A stretch of DNA of 64,000 nucleotides, from the NCBI GenBank assembly GCA_963576735.1, contig OY755179.1, positions 6,572,001-6,636,000 on the forward strand, in the 5' to 3' direction. The translations under genes and the position numbers were made by a program. The notes beneath the pieces were generated by a model, which worked only from the letters and a program-made list of their open reading frames with translations, was not told the DNA's origin and did no database searches. Shown here piece after piece: positions 1 to 10,060 of the stretch (its first letter is position 1; every line of letters begins with the position of its first letter). The DNA comes from Bedellia somnulentella (lineage: Eukaryota; Arthropoda; Insecta; Lepidoptera; Bedelliidae).

Positions 1-29
1 AAGGATACAAAAACACTTATATTTACATA

Positions 30-185
30 TTTTGAATGTTTTTGTTCATGAAAACCTCATGTGGGGACCTGATGCAGCCTTTGACACGGTAGCTAAATTG
101 GCAGAGCGACGGGGGCGTATACCGGAGGTCGCGAGTTCGATCCCCACCTGTGTCGAAATTTTTCTTTCCTTTATTTATTAGTTAT
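30..185 (+). repeat. Family C: tRNA-like core with conserved leader
   Basis: Leader TTGTTCATGAAAACCTCATG and TGGGGA precede a tRNA-like 72-base core with paired acceptor ends (GACACGG and CTGTGTC), D-arm and TTCGATC T-loop. CGAAATTTTTCTTTCCTTTA follows. The anticodon stem does not pair in the standard register, so I do not call a tRNA gene. Confidence 0.7.
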
Positions 186-1032
186 ATTTACATACATACA
201 TTATAAAAAAATATATTATTAAAACACTTATATTTACATATATACATTGTTTTTGGTAAATCAACGTGTTTTTTATAAATATTTATTCTTAATTAATAGA
301 TTATAAAAGAATGGGTAGCCAGTGCTTGAGAATCAAAATTTCCTCAGCCACTTTTTGAGCAAAACCAAATTCAAATCGTTTAATGCATTCATGTGGTAAA
401 GTTCGAGATGATACAGGTTATTTTATTTATTGTTCCATAACATGAACCCATATTTATCACTATTAAATGATAAAAGCTCCAAAACACTCAAACAGATGAT
501 AAATTGTGGACACCACATTTATCTTGTTTCGATGGGGATACCCGTGACAAATATTTATATCCCTTTTGCCAAACTTAACCAATTATTTATCTCCAAATCG
601 ATAGGCGACAATAATAATTAAAATAAAATACAAAAAAGGAACAGTTTATAACCTGCTTTTTATAAAATACTCCCTATAAATAAGTTTAATTTGTTTTTCT
701 TTAAACTTAATCTCGACTGGCAACCGTGCGAGCGGGACACACTTCTCTCTCACACGGCTCTCGTTCTAGGACGTTTCTCTGCTTGACAGTCTTTAAAAGA
801 TAATTAACTTTATTGCATGGTAATAAATTTCATTTTTGTTTACCATATTTTTGTGAGTACTCTCTCCTGTTTAGTTAGTAGCTTCATGCGCGTACCCACA
901 TCGGCCATCTTAGTCGCCATTTGATCTGTCAATTTGCTTTGTAAACAAAAGTGTTGATTGTGTTTATTGTGTTTTGGACATTGATTAATCAAGTTTTGGA
1001 CCATAAAATTACATGGGTTATATAAATGCACA
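186..1032. other. no gene seen; AT-rich then mixed
   Basis: AT-rich to about 700, then moderately GC sequence with TCTCTCACACGGCTCTCGTT. The last 150 bases before the THAP start could be its promoter (CATCGGCCATCTTAGTCGCC), but nothing decisive is visible. Confidence 0.4.
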
Positions 1033-1588
1033 ATGCCCTGTTGCTCTGTTAAAGATTGTGGCGCCCGTAATAGCGAAAATCAGTCTCAATTAACTTTGCA
1101 CAAGTAAGTAATTATTTTCTTTCTTTTCACTTCGGTCAAGCGTATTTTTTTGGTGTATTTCATGCTTCCTCGATGTGATCAGAGGAAGCTTCATGATCAT
1201 TGTAATATTTTCGCCATAAAAGGCTTAGTTTTCATGATTTCTTCCAAAATTATTTCCTCTCATTGTTTACCTAGTGATGTGAAACACTGATCATTTAGTA
1301 TTATCGATGTTTAAGTACTATCAGATTCGGTTTAAGTTGGTTGGTTGGTTAACCTATTAAAAATCTAAATGCCTTCCAAAATTTAGGTAACATTATTTTT
1401 ATAGTTTACACTTTTCTTCACATTTGTTACTTTGAGGTGGTTATTGATTACTAAAATTTAATAATTTCAGGTTTCCGACAAGTGAAGCACGGAGAAGAAA
1501 GTGACTTGATGGTATTGGCTTTGAAAACATCAACCATCGGCATGAAAATTGGCATTGCATTTTAAAAAAATGGTATGGTTTATCATAA
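1033..1588 (+). pseudogene. THAP-type zinc-finger start, two exons, broken
   Basis: ATG at 1033 gives MPCCSVKDCGARNSENQSQL and TLH before an AA|GTAAGT donor at 1103/1104. An acceptor (ATTTCAG, ending 1470) joins in phase to FPTSEARRRK, then a TGA at 1502 where the family usually has Trp (KKW). The frame then reads on as LDGIGFENINHRHENWHCIL to TAA at 1588. The CxxC, TLHKFP and RRxxW spacing fits a THAP DNA-binding domain. The second metal pair (CxxH) is not recognisable. Probably a decayed copy of a host or transposon THAP gene. Confidence 0.55.
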
Positions 1589-1785
1589 AAAAATCACGAA
1601 TGAAAAGGTTTCATTCAGAACGTGGTTATAACGTTACGTTATTACAAATTAACGTTATTTAAAAATGAATAAAAGTGACATTTTTAATTAAAATACGTTG
1701 TTTTTTTTAGTATTTATATGTAAGATCTTGCAATATAAGTCAAGAATAGGCAACAATATTTTGTTGTACGTGTACGACAACTGTG

Positions 1786-2032
1786 TAGTGTCGGCTTAGA
1801 ATAGCACTACACCATTTCTTCCGGTGGGTTTACGTAAGAGGCGACTAACGGACTTTTAACGGCGTTTTAAAGGAATTTTGGGCGATGCGGTTGGACGGAC
1901 ACCCATAACCAACAACCTTTATTTTACCAACTTTTCCCCACTCAACTTCCCAAAGGTGGCTGAGGAATTTGTCATTCCTTAGCTCTGGCTACCCCATCTA
2001 GGGATTTATAGCCGTAAGTAAGTATATGTAAT
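1786..2032 (+). mobile_element. SINE-B
   Basis: From TAGTGTCGGCTTAGAATAGC to GGGATTTATAGCCGTAAGTA with a short GTATATGTA tail. Conserved internal blocks include AAGAGGCGACTAACGG and CCTTAGCTCTGGCTACCCC. Confidence 0.88.
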
Positions 2033-2436
2033 GTGTACGACAACCGATTCAAAGTCGTCCTTGAGCATATGACACCCATGATTAATCCCACTGAACCACT
2101 GATCGATGCACTGCTTTTAACTTACCCCACACCGAAAATCATAAAAAAATATCGCTCGAAAATGTTCAAAAGTTAAATCCATGTTGATTTGTGATCCATG
2201 GTGGCGAAACGAAGGTTTAAAACTGGTGTTTAAATATCTAGATCTAAATGAAAAGTATTTGCCCACTGTTGAAATAAATTATTTCTACATAAACATCTTG
2301 GCAAATTTATCGATATTTTTCTATTCTGATTCTTGCATGATACAACCCTAGGTCAGCCATTTTAAGTGCCAATAGGCCACGCCCCCTGCTACGCTCTGAG
2401 AGTGTTTAGGGCCAATCCGTAGTGTAGAATATCCTT

Positions 2437-3740
2437 GGAGGGGTATGCCGATAGAAGTTAGATACTCTTTTCTCATTTAATTTACACTGGCAAGCTATAA
2501 ACCATCTTATAGGCTGATTTTTAATTGACGTATTTGAATATAGAACACACTTCTGTTATTTATTTCTTATTTGAATTAGCATAATTTTTCCGAGAATCTG
2601 GTGGGAATTCACTTGCAACAATGGAGCTCAGTCGACGTGATTTTCGCGCTATGATTTATTATGACTTTAAAGAATTGCCTCAAGAATCTTTTGAACTTTT
2701 GACTTCTTCTTTTGGTAAGTCTGCTTGTTCCCGAGCAACAGTATTCAAATTGTTTGCTGAATTTAAAAGAGGACGGGGATGTCTTGAAGATGAAGCAAAG
2801 ACAGGACGGCCGCTACCGCGGTCACGCAAGAAAACGTTCGTGCAGTCGGAAAACTTATTCGCAAAAACCGACGAATTACATATGTAGAGCTTGAGCGAGA
2901 ACTAGGAATTGGATCAGCAGCAACGGAAACCATAATTCACGACCACCTTTCTCTCCGTAAACGTTGTTCGAGATGGGTGCCGCACAAATTAACCGGTGAG
3001 CAAAAAGACCGTCGGGTGGATTAGTGCCTATTCATGATAGATAAATACAACGGAGGCGAGAAAAAAAACGTATATGATATACTGACTGGTGACGCAACAT
3101 GGCTATATAACTATGATCCCGAATCAAAGCGACAGTCGACTGTATGGTGCTTTGAAGACGAGCCAACTCCAACGAAATGTCGCCGTGCACGAAGCACACA
3201 GAAACAAATGGTCGCCTCGTTTTTCTGCAAAACGGGTCAAATTGCTACTGTTTGTGCTAGTGAATGAAAGAACGGTGAACTCCGAATACTAAATGACAGT
3301 TTTTGCTCCAAAAATAATATCAACTTGATGTGATATGTGAACGAAGTCAGGAATCCGGCACCTTCTCTGGCACCACGACAATGCGGCGCCGCACACGTCT
3401 GCCAGAACACTAGACTTTTTCAACTCAATAAATGTGTCAATTCTCCCTCACCCGCCATATTTCCCTGATCTAGCACCTTGTGATTTTTACTTGTTCCGAA
3501 AATCAAAGAAAAACTAAAGGGGAAGAGGTTTAAAAACAAAGAAGATGCGCTGGTTGCCTATAATTTCGAGATTTCTGAGGTATCTAAACAAGAATGGTCA
3601 CAGGTATTTTCCAATTGGGTTCAGACGTATGGAAAAGTGTATACGTGCTCAGAGTGAATAGTTTGAAAAGATCGATACTTGTAATAAAGAATAAATTTTA
3701 ATATATTTTTAGTATCTAGTTTCTTTTTGCATGCCCCTCG
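2437..3740 (+). pseudogene. decayed full-length mariner (second family)
   Basis: The left end GGAGGGGTATGCC and right end GGCATGCCCCTCG-type repeats bound a mariner of the MELSRRDF type. The frame starts at 2621 and is broken by a shift after KTGRP, by a TAG in place of the Trp of the VDWC motif near 3022, and by further shifts. The first catalytic motif reads TGDATW instead of TGDExW. HHDNA and a PDLAPCDFYLF motif are still readable near 3373 and 3463. Dead copy. Confidence 0.9.
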
Positions 3741-4199
3741 TTAAAGACGTTCTATCTGTCTATGACAAACTAAATTCTTAGACTAGGTGCTCAAAAGTTC
3801 ATCACGAATAAATTATGATTGTATTGAATGGAAATTCGAAATAAAATAATAATTTAAAATAAATACCAATTCAGAATTTAGTATATAAACTAACACATAT
3901 AAAAAGAACAATAATTAAAAACCAGAAAAAGATAATTAACCTAAACAAGTGAAAATCTAAATTAATAAATGAATAATGTCAATATAATTAATAATAGACA
4001 AAGGAAATAATAATTATATGTCAATTACAATTAAGTTAATGTGCAATAATGAAAATCCAAAATTTTATTTAAACATTTATTATTACACAGTTATTGGTGT
4101 CTGTGATCATGCAATATATTCATGATATCCTTTTTAAATTTTTATTTAGAGGTGTTAAAAACATCAATGGAGCTGAACTTATCATTATAGGAATTACAT

Positions 4200-4335
4200 A
4201 TTCGACGTATGGGGGCGCGGGTCCCAGCCGAAATCCGCGACGTTGCCACCGCAAACATGGCGGCGTGCGGGCGGCGCGGGACGGGCCGACGCGGCACGCA
4301 CCACTGTATTTGGTGGAGCAGGGCAGGGCAGTCGT
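4200..4335. other. GC-rich islet
   Basis: CpG-dense stretch in an AT-rich setting, including CGCAAACATGGCGGCGTG, which resembles a YY1/Pho site (AANATGGCGGC). No splice-supported frame. It may be a promoter remnant or a transposon 5' end. Confidence 0.45.
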
Positions 4336-4416
4336 AATGATGGCAGCAGATGTTGTGTAGAGTCAGTTGGTCTGTCAGTTAGCGTCTGTCCGATAGTCGT
4401 TGCAATTTGTAGTGAT

Positions 4417-5235
4417 CTAATATGTTGGAGTAAGACATTCTAGAGTGTGCCAATTTATAATGAATTGCTTTGAGGGATTTTTTGGAACATTTTCCAACTT
4501 ATTGGAGTATATGGCGTAGTGAGGGTTCCAAATAACACTGGCATACTCGAGTTGTGATCTTACTAAATACTTCTTTAAACACATCATTGTTGATTGCATC
4601 TTAAAGCAAGTGCAGACACGCAGAATAAAACCCAACATTTGATATGTTTTAGTACAGATTTCCTCTATGTGATGGTCAAAGATTAACTTATCGTCAAATA
4701 TGATACCTAGGTCACGGATTTGAAATACCCTTTCTTAACTATGTCCTCCGATATTATAAATGTGTATTATGTTATTGTGATTTCTTGTGAAAGTAATCTG
4801 TTTACATTTGTTGTGGGCCAATTTAAGTTTATTCTGTTTGCAAAATTCGTCAAAACGGTCTAAGTCAGAATGTATAAGATCGCAGTCGTTTATAGTTCTA
4901 ACAGAGCTGTATATTTTAATGTCATCGGCAAAGAGAATTAATCGGCAGTGATAGAAGCAAGATGTGATTTCGTTTATGAATAGTTAGTATTGGAGTGGGC
5001 CCATTATTGAACCTTGAACTACACCGGATGTCACTGGGTTTTTGCTTAATGTATGGCCGTCAACTTTTACGATTTGGTGTCTGTTAGTTATGTAGGATGC
5101 AAACCATCGTAAAATATTACCTTTAAACCCGTTATACGCTAGTCTATTTAGTAGTAGCACATGGTCTATCTTGTCAAATGTTTTAAGAAAGTCGGTATAT
5201 ATTGCGTCAATTTGTGTCTTATTGTCCATTGATTC
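4417..5235 (-). pseudogene. LINE reverse-transcriptase fragment (Jockey/CR1-like)
   Basis: The minus strand reads FLKTFDKIDHVLLLNRLAYN, then WFASYITNRHQIVKVDGH and VTSGVVQGSIMGPL. LFADDIKIYS, KLAHNKCKQITF and LVRSQLEYASVIWNP follow across frames. These are reverse-transcriptase motifs in the right order (fingers, palm with FADD, thumb). A TAA after PLQY, a stop after NIGGHS and other breaks make it dead. No endonuclease part or 3' tail is seen. Confidence 0.85.
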
Positions 5236-5889
5236 CGTTTACGAGGAGTTAGGTTACATGCAAAATACAAAAGTCGGGGTTAAATGGAGCTTCGCTGGGT
5301 ACGCTCGCTTTGCTACTGCTATTAGTTTTTTTTCCATGAATGAAAAAAAAATAAAAATATGTATTCACAATAGTATATTTTAACAAAAAATATTTATAGT
5401 TTTTTTATTTATTGATATTTGTTAGTATGCGTTTACTTATTATATGATATTTAGAGATGTTTGGGGATGTTGATGGAGGCCTGTTACCAAACATGCTCTA
5501 ATTTAAAATATAGCTAAAAATTCCAGATTTTATATGTTTGTACTTAATAAAGAGCATATTCACAAACATTCATAGGAAGCTTAAAATAGACGATTTTGTT
5601 TAAATAAATAAATTTATTTTTTTAAAATAATGTAAAGGCAAATAACACAAACAAACCATATCTTTTACACATGAAGTATTTTGTCAATTTTCAAAGCTCT
5701 TTTCAAGACTAAAGAAGTCATGTTTCCTACTTATTTGTCTCAAAGAGAAACTCTTCAGAGAACAGTCACGACATGCAGAACCATTTTGAAAATAATTGGC
5801 AGTAATGGGGCAAAGGATACTCTTTACATATAGTCCGACTGTAAATTCATACTTTTGTAGCTATGTTATATATTTTTTCAAACTCAAAC
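5236..5889. other. no gene seen
   Basis: AT-rich sequence between a LINE fragment and a SINE-A; short frames only. Confidence 0.5.
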
Positions 5890-6128
5890 TAAAATTCACA
5901 CCATTTAACCTTGATGGGGTGGCAGCGGTACTAACATTTCTGAAGATCACGTGTTTGGTGTTCAGAGTACCTTAGTTTTGCTTAGACAGAGTATTCACTT
6001 AATAGGTGGCAGGCCTATCGCCGTTTTGAAAGAATTCAATATCAAATAGAATATAAAATCACATGACTAAGTACAACTTAGCCATGGAGATTTCGTCACA
6101 ATGTTTTCACACACTGTTAATAACATAC
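5890..6128 (-). mobile_element. SINE-A, old copy
   Basis: Recognisable by GGTGTTCAGAGTACC, GCAGGCCTATCGCCGTTTTG and the GTACAACTTAGCCATG block. The head is lost, and it abuts a SINE-B at 6129. Confidence 0.7.
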
Positions 6129-6350
6129 ATACAAACATTCACGGCTATAAATCCCTAGAAGGGGTAGCCAGAGCTAAGGAACTAGAATTTAAAAAAAAAG
6201 ATTGCAAAATAAAGGTTGTTGGTGATGGGTCTCCAACCACATCGCCCAAAAATCCCTTAAAGGCCCCAATACCGTTAGTCGCCTCTTACGTACACCCACC
6301 GGCGGAAATGGGGTAGTGTTATTCTATGCCAACACTACACAGCGGTTAAT
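6129..6350 (-). mobile_element. SINE-B, internally deleted
   Basis: Reverse copy from CATACAAACATTCACGGC to GCCAACACTACACAGC. About 25 bases around the AATTCCTCAGCC block are missing. Confidence 0.86.
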
Positions 6351-6375
6351 AACCATGAAAAATAAAGTACACATA

Positions 6376-6470
6376 TGTCTTTAGCAGGGGCGTAGATACC
6401 GCCGTATCTGCCGTATCAATTATACGGGGCCCCTGCGCCCCATAGCCCCCTGTGTTTATTAAATTAATAA
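6376..6470. repeat. possible hAT-like MITE remnant
   Basis: CAGGGGCGTAGATACCGCCG and a later TATACGGGGCCCCTG form an imperfect inverted pair. CAGGGGCG ends are usual for hAT elements. Very short and uncertain. Confidence 0.35.
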
Positions 6471-6493
6471 TTATTTATCTTTTCTTTCATTAG

Positions 6494-6863
6494 CAACCGT
6501 GATAGCCCAGTGGGTAGAACACTCGGTTATCGTGCAAACGACTAGTGTTCAAATCCTGGGTCGGGCCTACACCAATTGGTCTTTTCTAAAGACATATGTG
6601 TGGTTAATTTATCATGGTTGTTAACGGTGAGGGAAAACATCGTGAGGAAACCCATATGGCTGAGTTGTACTTAGTCATGTGACAGTGTATTCGCACAAAA
6701 CGGCGGCGATAGGCCTGCCCCCTATCACGTGAGTACACTGTCCATGCAAAACGTGGGTACTCTGAACACCAGGTTACAAAGTCACGTGATGTTCAGAAGT
6801 ATTAGTACCTCTGCCAACCCCTTCGGGGATATTCGGCGTGAACGTTTATGTTTATGTATGTGA
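6494..6863 (+). mobile_element. SINE-A, full length with perfect 13-bp target duplication
   Basis: The head CAACCGTGATAGCCCAGTGG carries a Pol III A box and GTGTTCAAATCCTGG a B box, so it is tRNA-derived. The body contains two TCACGTGA palindromes (6725-6732 and 6782-6789), and the 3' end is GGCGTGAACGTTTATGTTTA. TTTCTTTCATTAG flanks both sides (6481-6493, 6864-6876), showing a recent insertion. Confidence 0.93.
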
Positions 6864-6877
6864 TTTCTTTCATTAGT

Positions 6878-8565
6878 TTTTTTTACAGAACGGAAAGAGG
6901 AGTGAAAATTGTATATGGCTTAATAAAAACAAAAATATTATATATGTCGCAGGAAAATTGAGAAACAAGTTATCTTATAAGTTTCCTAGGTTAAGAAGTG
7001 AGTTGAGTAAAGAAAAAGCATGAATTTAAAGTAATGACAAAATTTTATTATTTTCAATTATAAATGAGGAACTGGCCTAAGAGCTTTTGAAAGAAGGGTT
7101 TCCTAGCCGTTAATCTTATGTAATAATAAACGAAAACTACAAATAATTGTTTACGATAACGGATTTTAACAATATTTTTGCTTTTTACTCACTCACATCA
7201 CAGTAGCGAATCACAATAATATGTATCTTGAGCTACAAAATTAGACGGTGACGTTTGGTATCTCTTTACCCAAAAATCACTTAAAAAGTCTTTGGTTTCC
7301 TCTTACGACAACCGCTGGCCACAAAATTATGAATACAGTAAATTGATTATAGAATTTTAGTCTCGGAAACTTGCCAAAAATGATCCCCACTTACAAGTTT
7401 CCAGAGGTGAGTCCGTTATTTCACAAGTTTCGCAAAAAATCTCAGGTAAGATGTAAATTCGCATGCTGTTTGACGGATTTCCGGATTTACTGGGAAACTT
7501 ATAAGTTAACGAGCTTGACGATTTTCCTGCGCCATATACATGAAGACCTCTTTTGATTCTTAGCCAACATTATTTTTCCCTGCCATAGAACGCTTCGCCA
7601 CTGGACTTAAGACAAGACACCTTGATGCAAGCCCAATTTGGAATTTGAACTCCCGACGCCTCTCAGCCTGATAGACATTTTCAGTTGTACATTTTCCTAA
7701 AAATAAGAACACGTAAGTAACCTGAAGCCATGGCTATCTGTGTACTTTTGGATTTGTAGCCAAGAAAAATGGGAAATGTGGAAATAGGTAGGTAATTAAA
7801 GGGAATTTTAAAAGTAAATAAAACAAATACAAAAGTTTTATAAATACTTGCATATATTTTTAGTTTTTTGTTTGTTATATCACAGTTAATTGGAATCTTT
7901 GCAACTTAATATGGAGGCACTAATAAAGGATAAAAAATAAAAAAGCCAGATTAATCTGTATAAGCTATAACAGTGTTTTTTTTCTTTTAGATTTATAAGG
8001 GCCGCTATTACTTTATTTTCAAATTATTCGTATACAAAATGACACAAATGCTTTGTGACAGTTGGCAGCATAAAAGGAAGTAAATTTCCAAAAATACAAA
8101 ATATTGGATTTTTTCGCCTTCGAAATAATAGATCATAAGCCAGGGACCGATTTAAACACCCATTTCTTCTCAAGCGAATGATTGATTTCTTTGAATTGCA
8201 TATTTTTTATAGGTACCTATTACCGCTTAAAAAGAAATGAGTAAATAAATTCTTACGTTGCTTGTAGTCTATAGCATTCAAAGCTTTATAACAATTATCT
8301 TGACTACAGACACAATTTAACAAATGTTTTAATGTCAATCAAAAATACACATAATTCATATTCCAAAGAGGCCTGCGTTCGGTAGACATAAATATATTAT
8401 AAATTAAAGCCTAACTAGGTATACCTTAAACTTTGAGACGATCTTCGTAACAAAAATAAAGTGCTGAACAATAATATGAATCATTATTCTAAACCCAAAT
8501 TACTTGTTAAATGTTAAGAAAATAGTAAGTGAATCCAGTAAACCAAGGATTATTTCTATTTTACA
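6878..8565. other. no gene seen
   Basis: AT-rich. A small SINE-B-like remnant (GTATCTCTTTACCCAAAAAT and CCTCTTACGACAAC) lies near 7255-7325. Frames are short and unrecognised. Confidence 0.5.
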
Positions 8566-8800
8566 TACATATACTCACGGCTATTAATTCTTAAAAAGGG
8601 TAGCGAGTGTTTTGAAATAAGAAATTCTTCAGCTATTTTCGGAAGTTGAGTGGGAAGAAGATTGCAAAATAAAGATTATTGTTGTTAATGGATTCCAACC
8701 GCTTTGCCCAAAAACCACTTATAGAGCCTCAATACTTTTAGTCGCTACTTACGAATATTCACGGGCAGAAATGGGGTGGTGCTATTTTTAAAAGCGAATT
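8566..8800 (-). mobile_element. SINE-B, diverged
   Basis: Reverse copy starting ACATACATATACTCACGGCT. Internal blocks remain recognisable. Confidence 0.8.
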
Positions 8801-9221
8801 ATGAATGAATCCCAATGACGAGAACATAAATAACTATAAGCTATCTACCTGAATTACAATACTTTATTAGTCATATACATAAGCATCTATAACAAATGCA
8901 AATTAAACAAATTACTGTACAAATTGGTTTTGAAAATGATACCCAAAATTACAGACTGTTTACCTAGATGGCGCGACAAATTATATAAAAGATATATAAC
9001 TAATACGGCTTAAGCTTAATTTTACGTGATACAGTAAAAATTTGATTACATTATCGAATGTAAACTAAATTTGCAACAAACGAATCTTATAGGTTACAAG
9101 TTGATCTTGACTAAAGTGAAGTGCAACAATAGATATAATAAATAAACCAGTTACTTATTAAGTATAAAAAAATGGTTTATGAAAATATCAAAAGGGATCG
9201 ATATAATGTAGATGCATTTAA

Positions 9222-9456
9222 ACATACATACATACATATACTCACGGGTATAAACCCCATAACGGGGTAGCCAGAGCTTTGGAATGAGAAATTCCTTAGC
9301 CACTTTTGGAAGTTGATTGGGGAAAATATGGTAATAATAAATGTTTTTGGTGACGGGTCACTTAAAAAGCCCCTATACCCTTAGTCGCCTCTTACGATCA
9401 CCTACGGGTAGAAATGGGGTAGTGTTATTTTAACCCGACACTACACGGCTACATTT
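9222..9456 (-). mobile_element. SINE-B just downstream of the desaturase
   Basis: Reverse copy with a CATACATACATACATATACTC tail and the body to ACACTACACGGC. It lies about 490 bases beyond the desaturase stop codon. Confidence 0.85.
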
Positions 9457-9574
9457 AGACTAAGCCATTGTTTGCATTCCGCGTAAAGGGCGCCATTATG
9501 TTACTTTATTTGTATATTGTACTTCTCATTTACATTCAAATAAATACTTAATATAGTTATTATTTATAGACAAA

Positions 9575-9710
9575 AATTATTTAAATCTTTTTGTTCATGA
9601 AAACCTCATACAACTAACATACGGGGGCGTATATCCGAAGGTCGCGGGTTCATTCCCGCCTGTGTCGAAAAAAATGTTTCTTTCCTTTATTTATTCTTTA
9701 TTTATTAGAC
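9575..9710 (+). repeat. Family C, core 5'-deleted
   Basis: The leader GTTCATGAAAACCTCAT is joined to the 3' half of the tRNA-like core (GAAGGTCGCGGGTTCATTCC) and the TTTCTTTCCTTTATTTATT arm. It lies just downstream of the desaturase. Confidence 0.65.
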
Positions 9711-9898
9711 AAAAGTAATGTTTTGATCTGCATTGGCAAATATTGATTCACCTTATATTAATATTTGTAACCACAAAGAATACTTAAATAAAACAAATCT
9801 GATGTCAAACACAACAAATATTTAAAATTATGCCACTGGTCTTTAACAAACACGTCCTTTATATATACAGCAAAATTAAAAATTATATCTTTTTTCAA

Positions 9899-9904
9899 TT
9901 TATT
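9899..9904 (-). promoter_or_regulatory. candidate poly(A) signal of the desaturase
   Basis: AATAAA on the minus strand, 44 bases past the stop codon. It is the first canonical signal downstream, but AT-rich sequence makes chance occurrence easy. Confidence 0.5.
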
Positions 9905-9947
9905 TTGCATAAATCATCTGACAAACATTTAATGAATCCTGGAAAAA

Positions 9948-10060
9948 TCATTGATTTTTAAACTCATAGGGGTCAGGTTCTTCATCGTGATGATTCTGAA
10001 ACGACCCATCTCCAAATTTTTCAGCTCGAGCTCGAATCATGGATGAAGTGGCTGCTTTTA
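9948..10060 (-). CDS. desaturase exon 6 (C-terminus)
   Basis: This short terminal exon lies 5 kb from exon 5. An acceptor after TATTTTTCAG joins in phase and gives YDLKAATSSMIRARAEKFGD, then an acidic tail ending EFKNQ-stop. The RxRxExxGDG pattern is the usual C-terminal motif of insect desaturases. It was missed as an ORF because it is only 113 bases. Confidence 0.92.

Noticed and set aside
6494..6570. tRNA gene at the head of SINE-A
   Set aside because: The A and B boxes are present, but the 3' half lacks a matching acceptor stem and the block recurs as the head of a 360-bp repeat.
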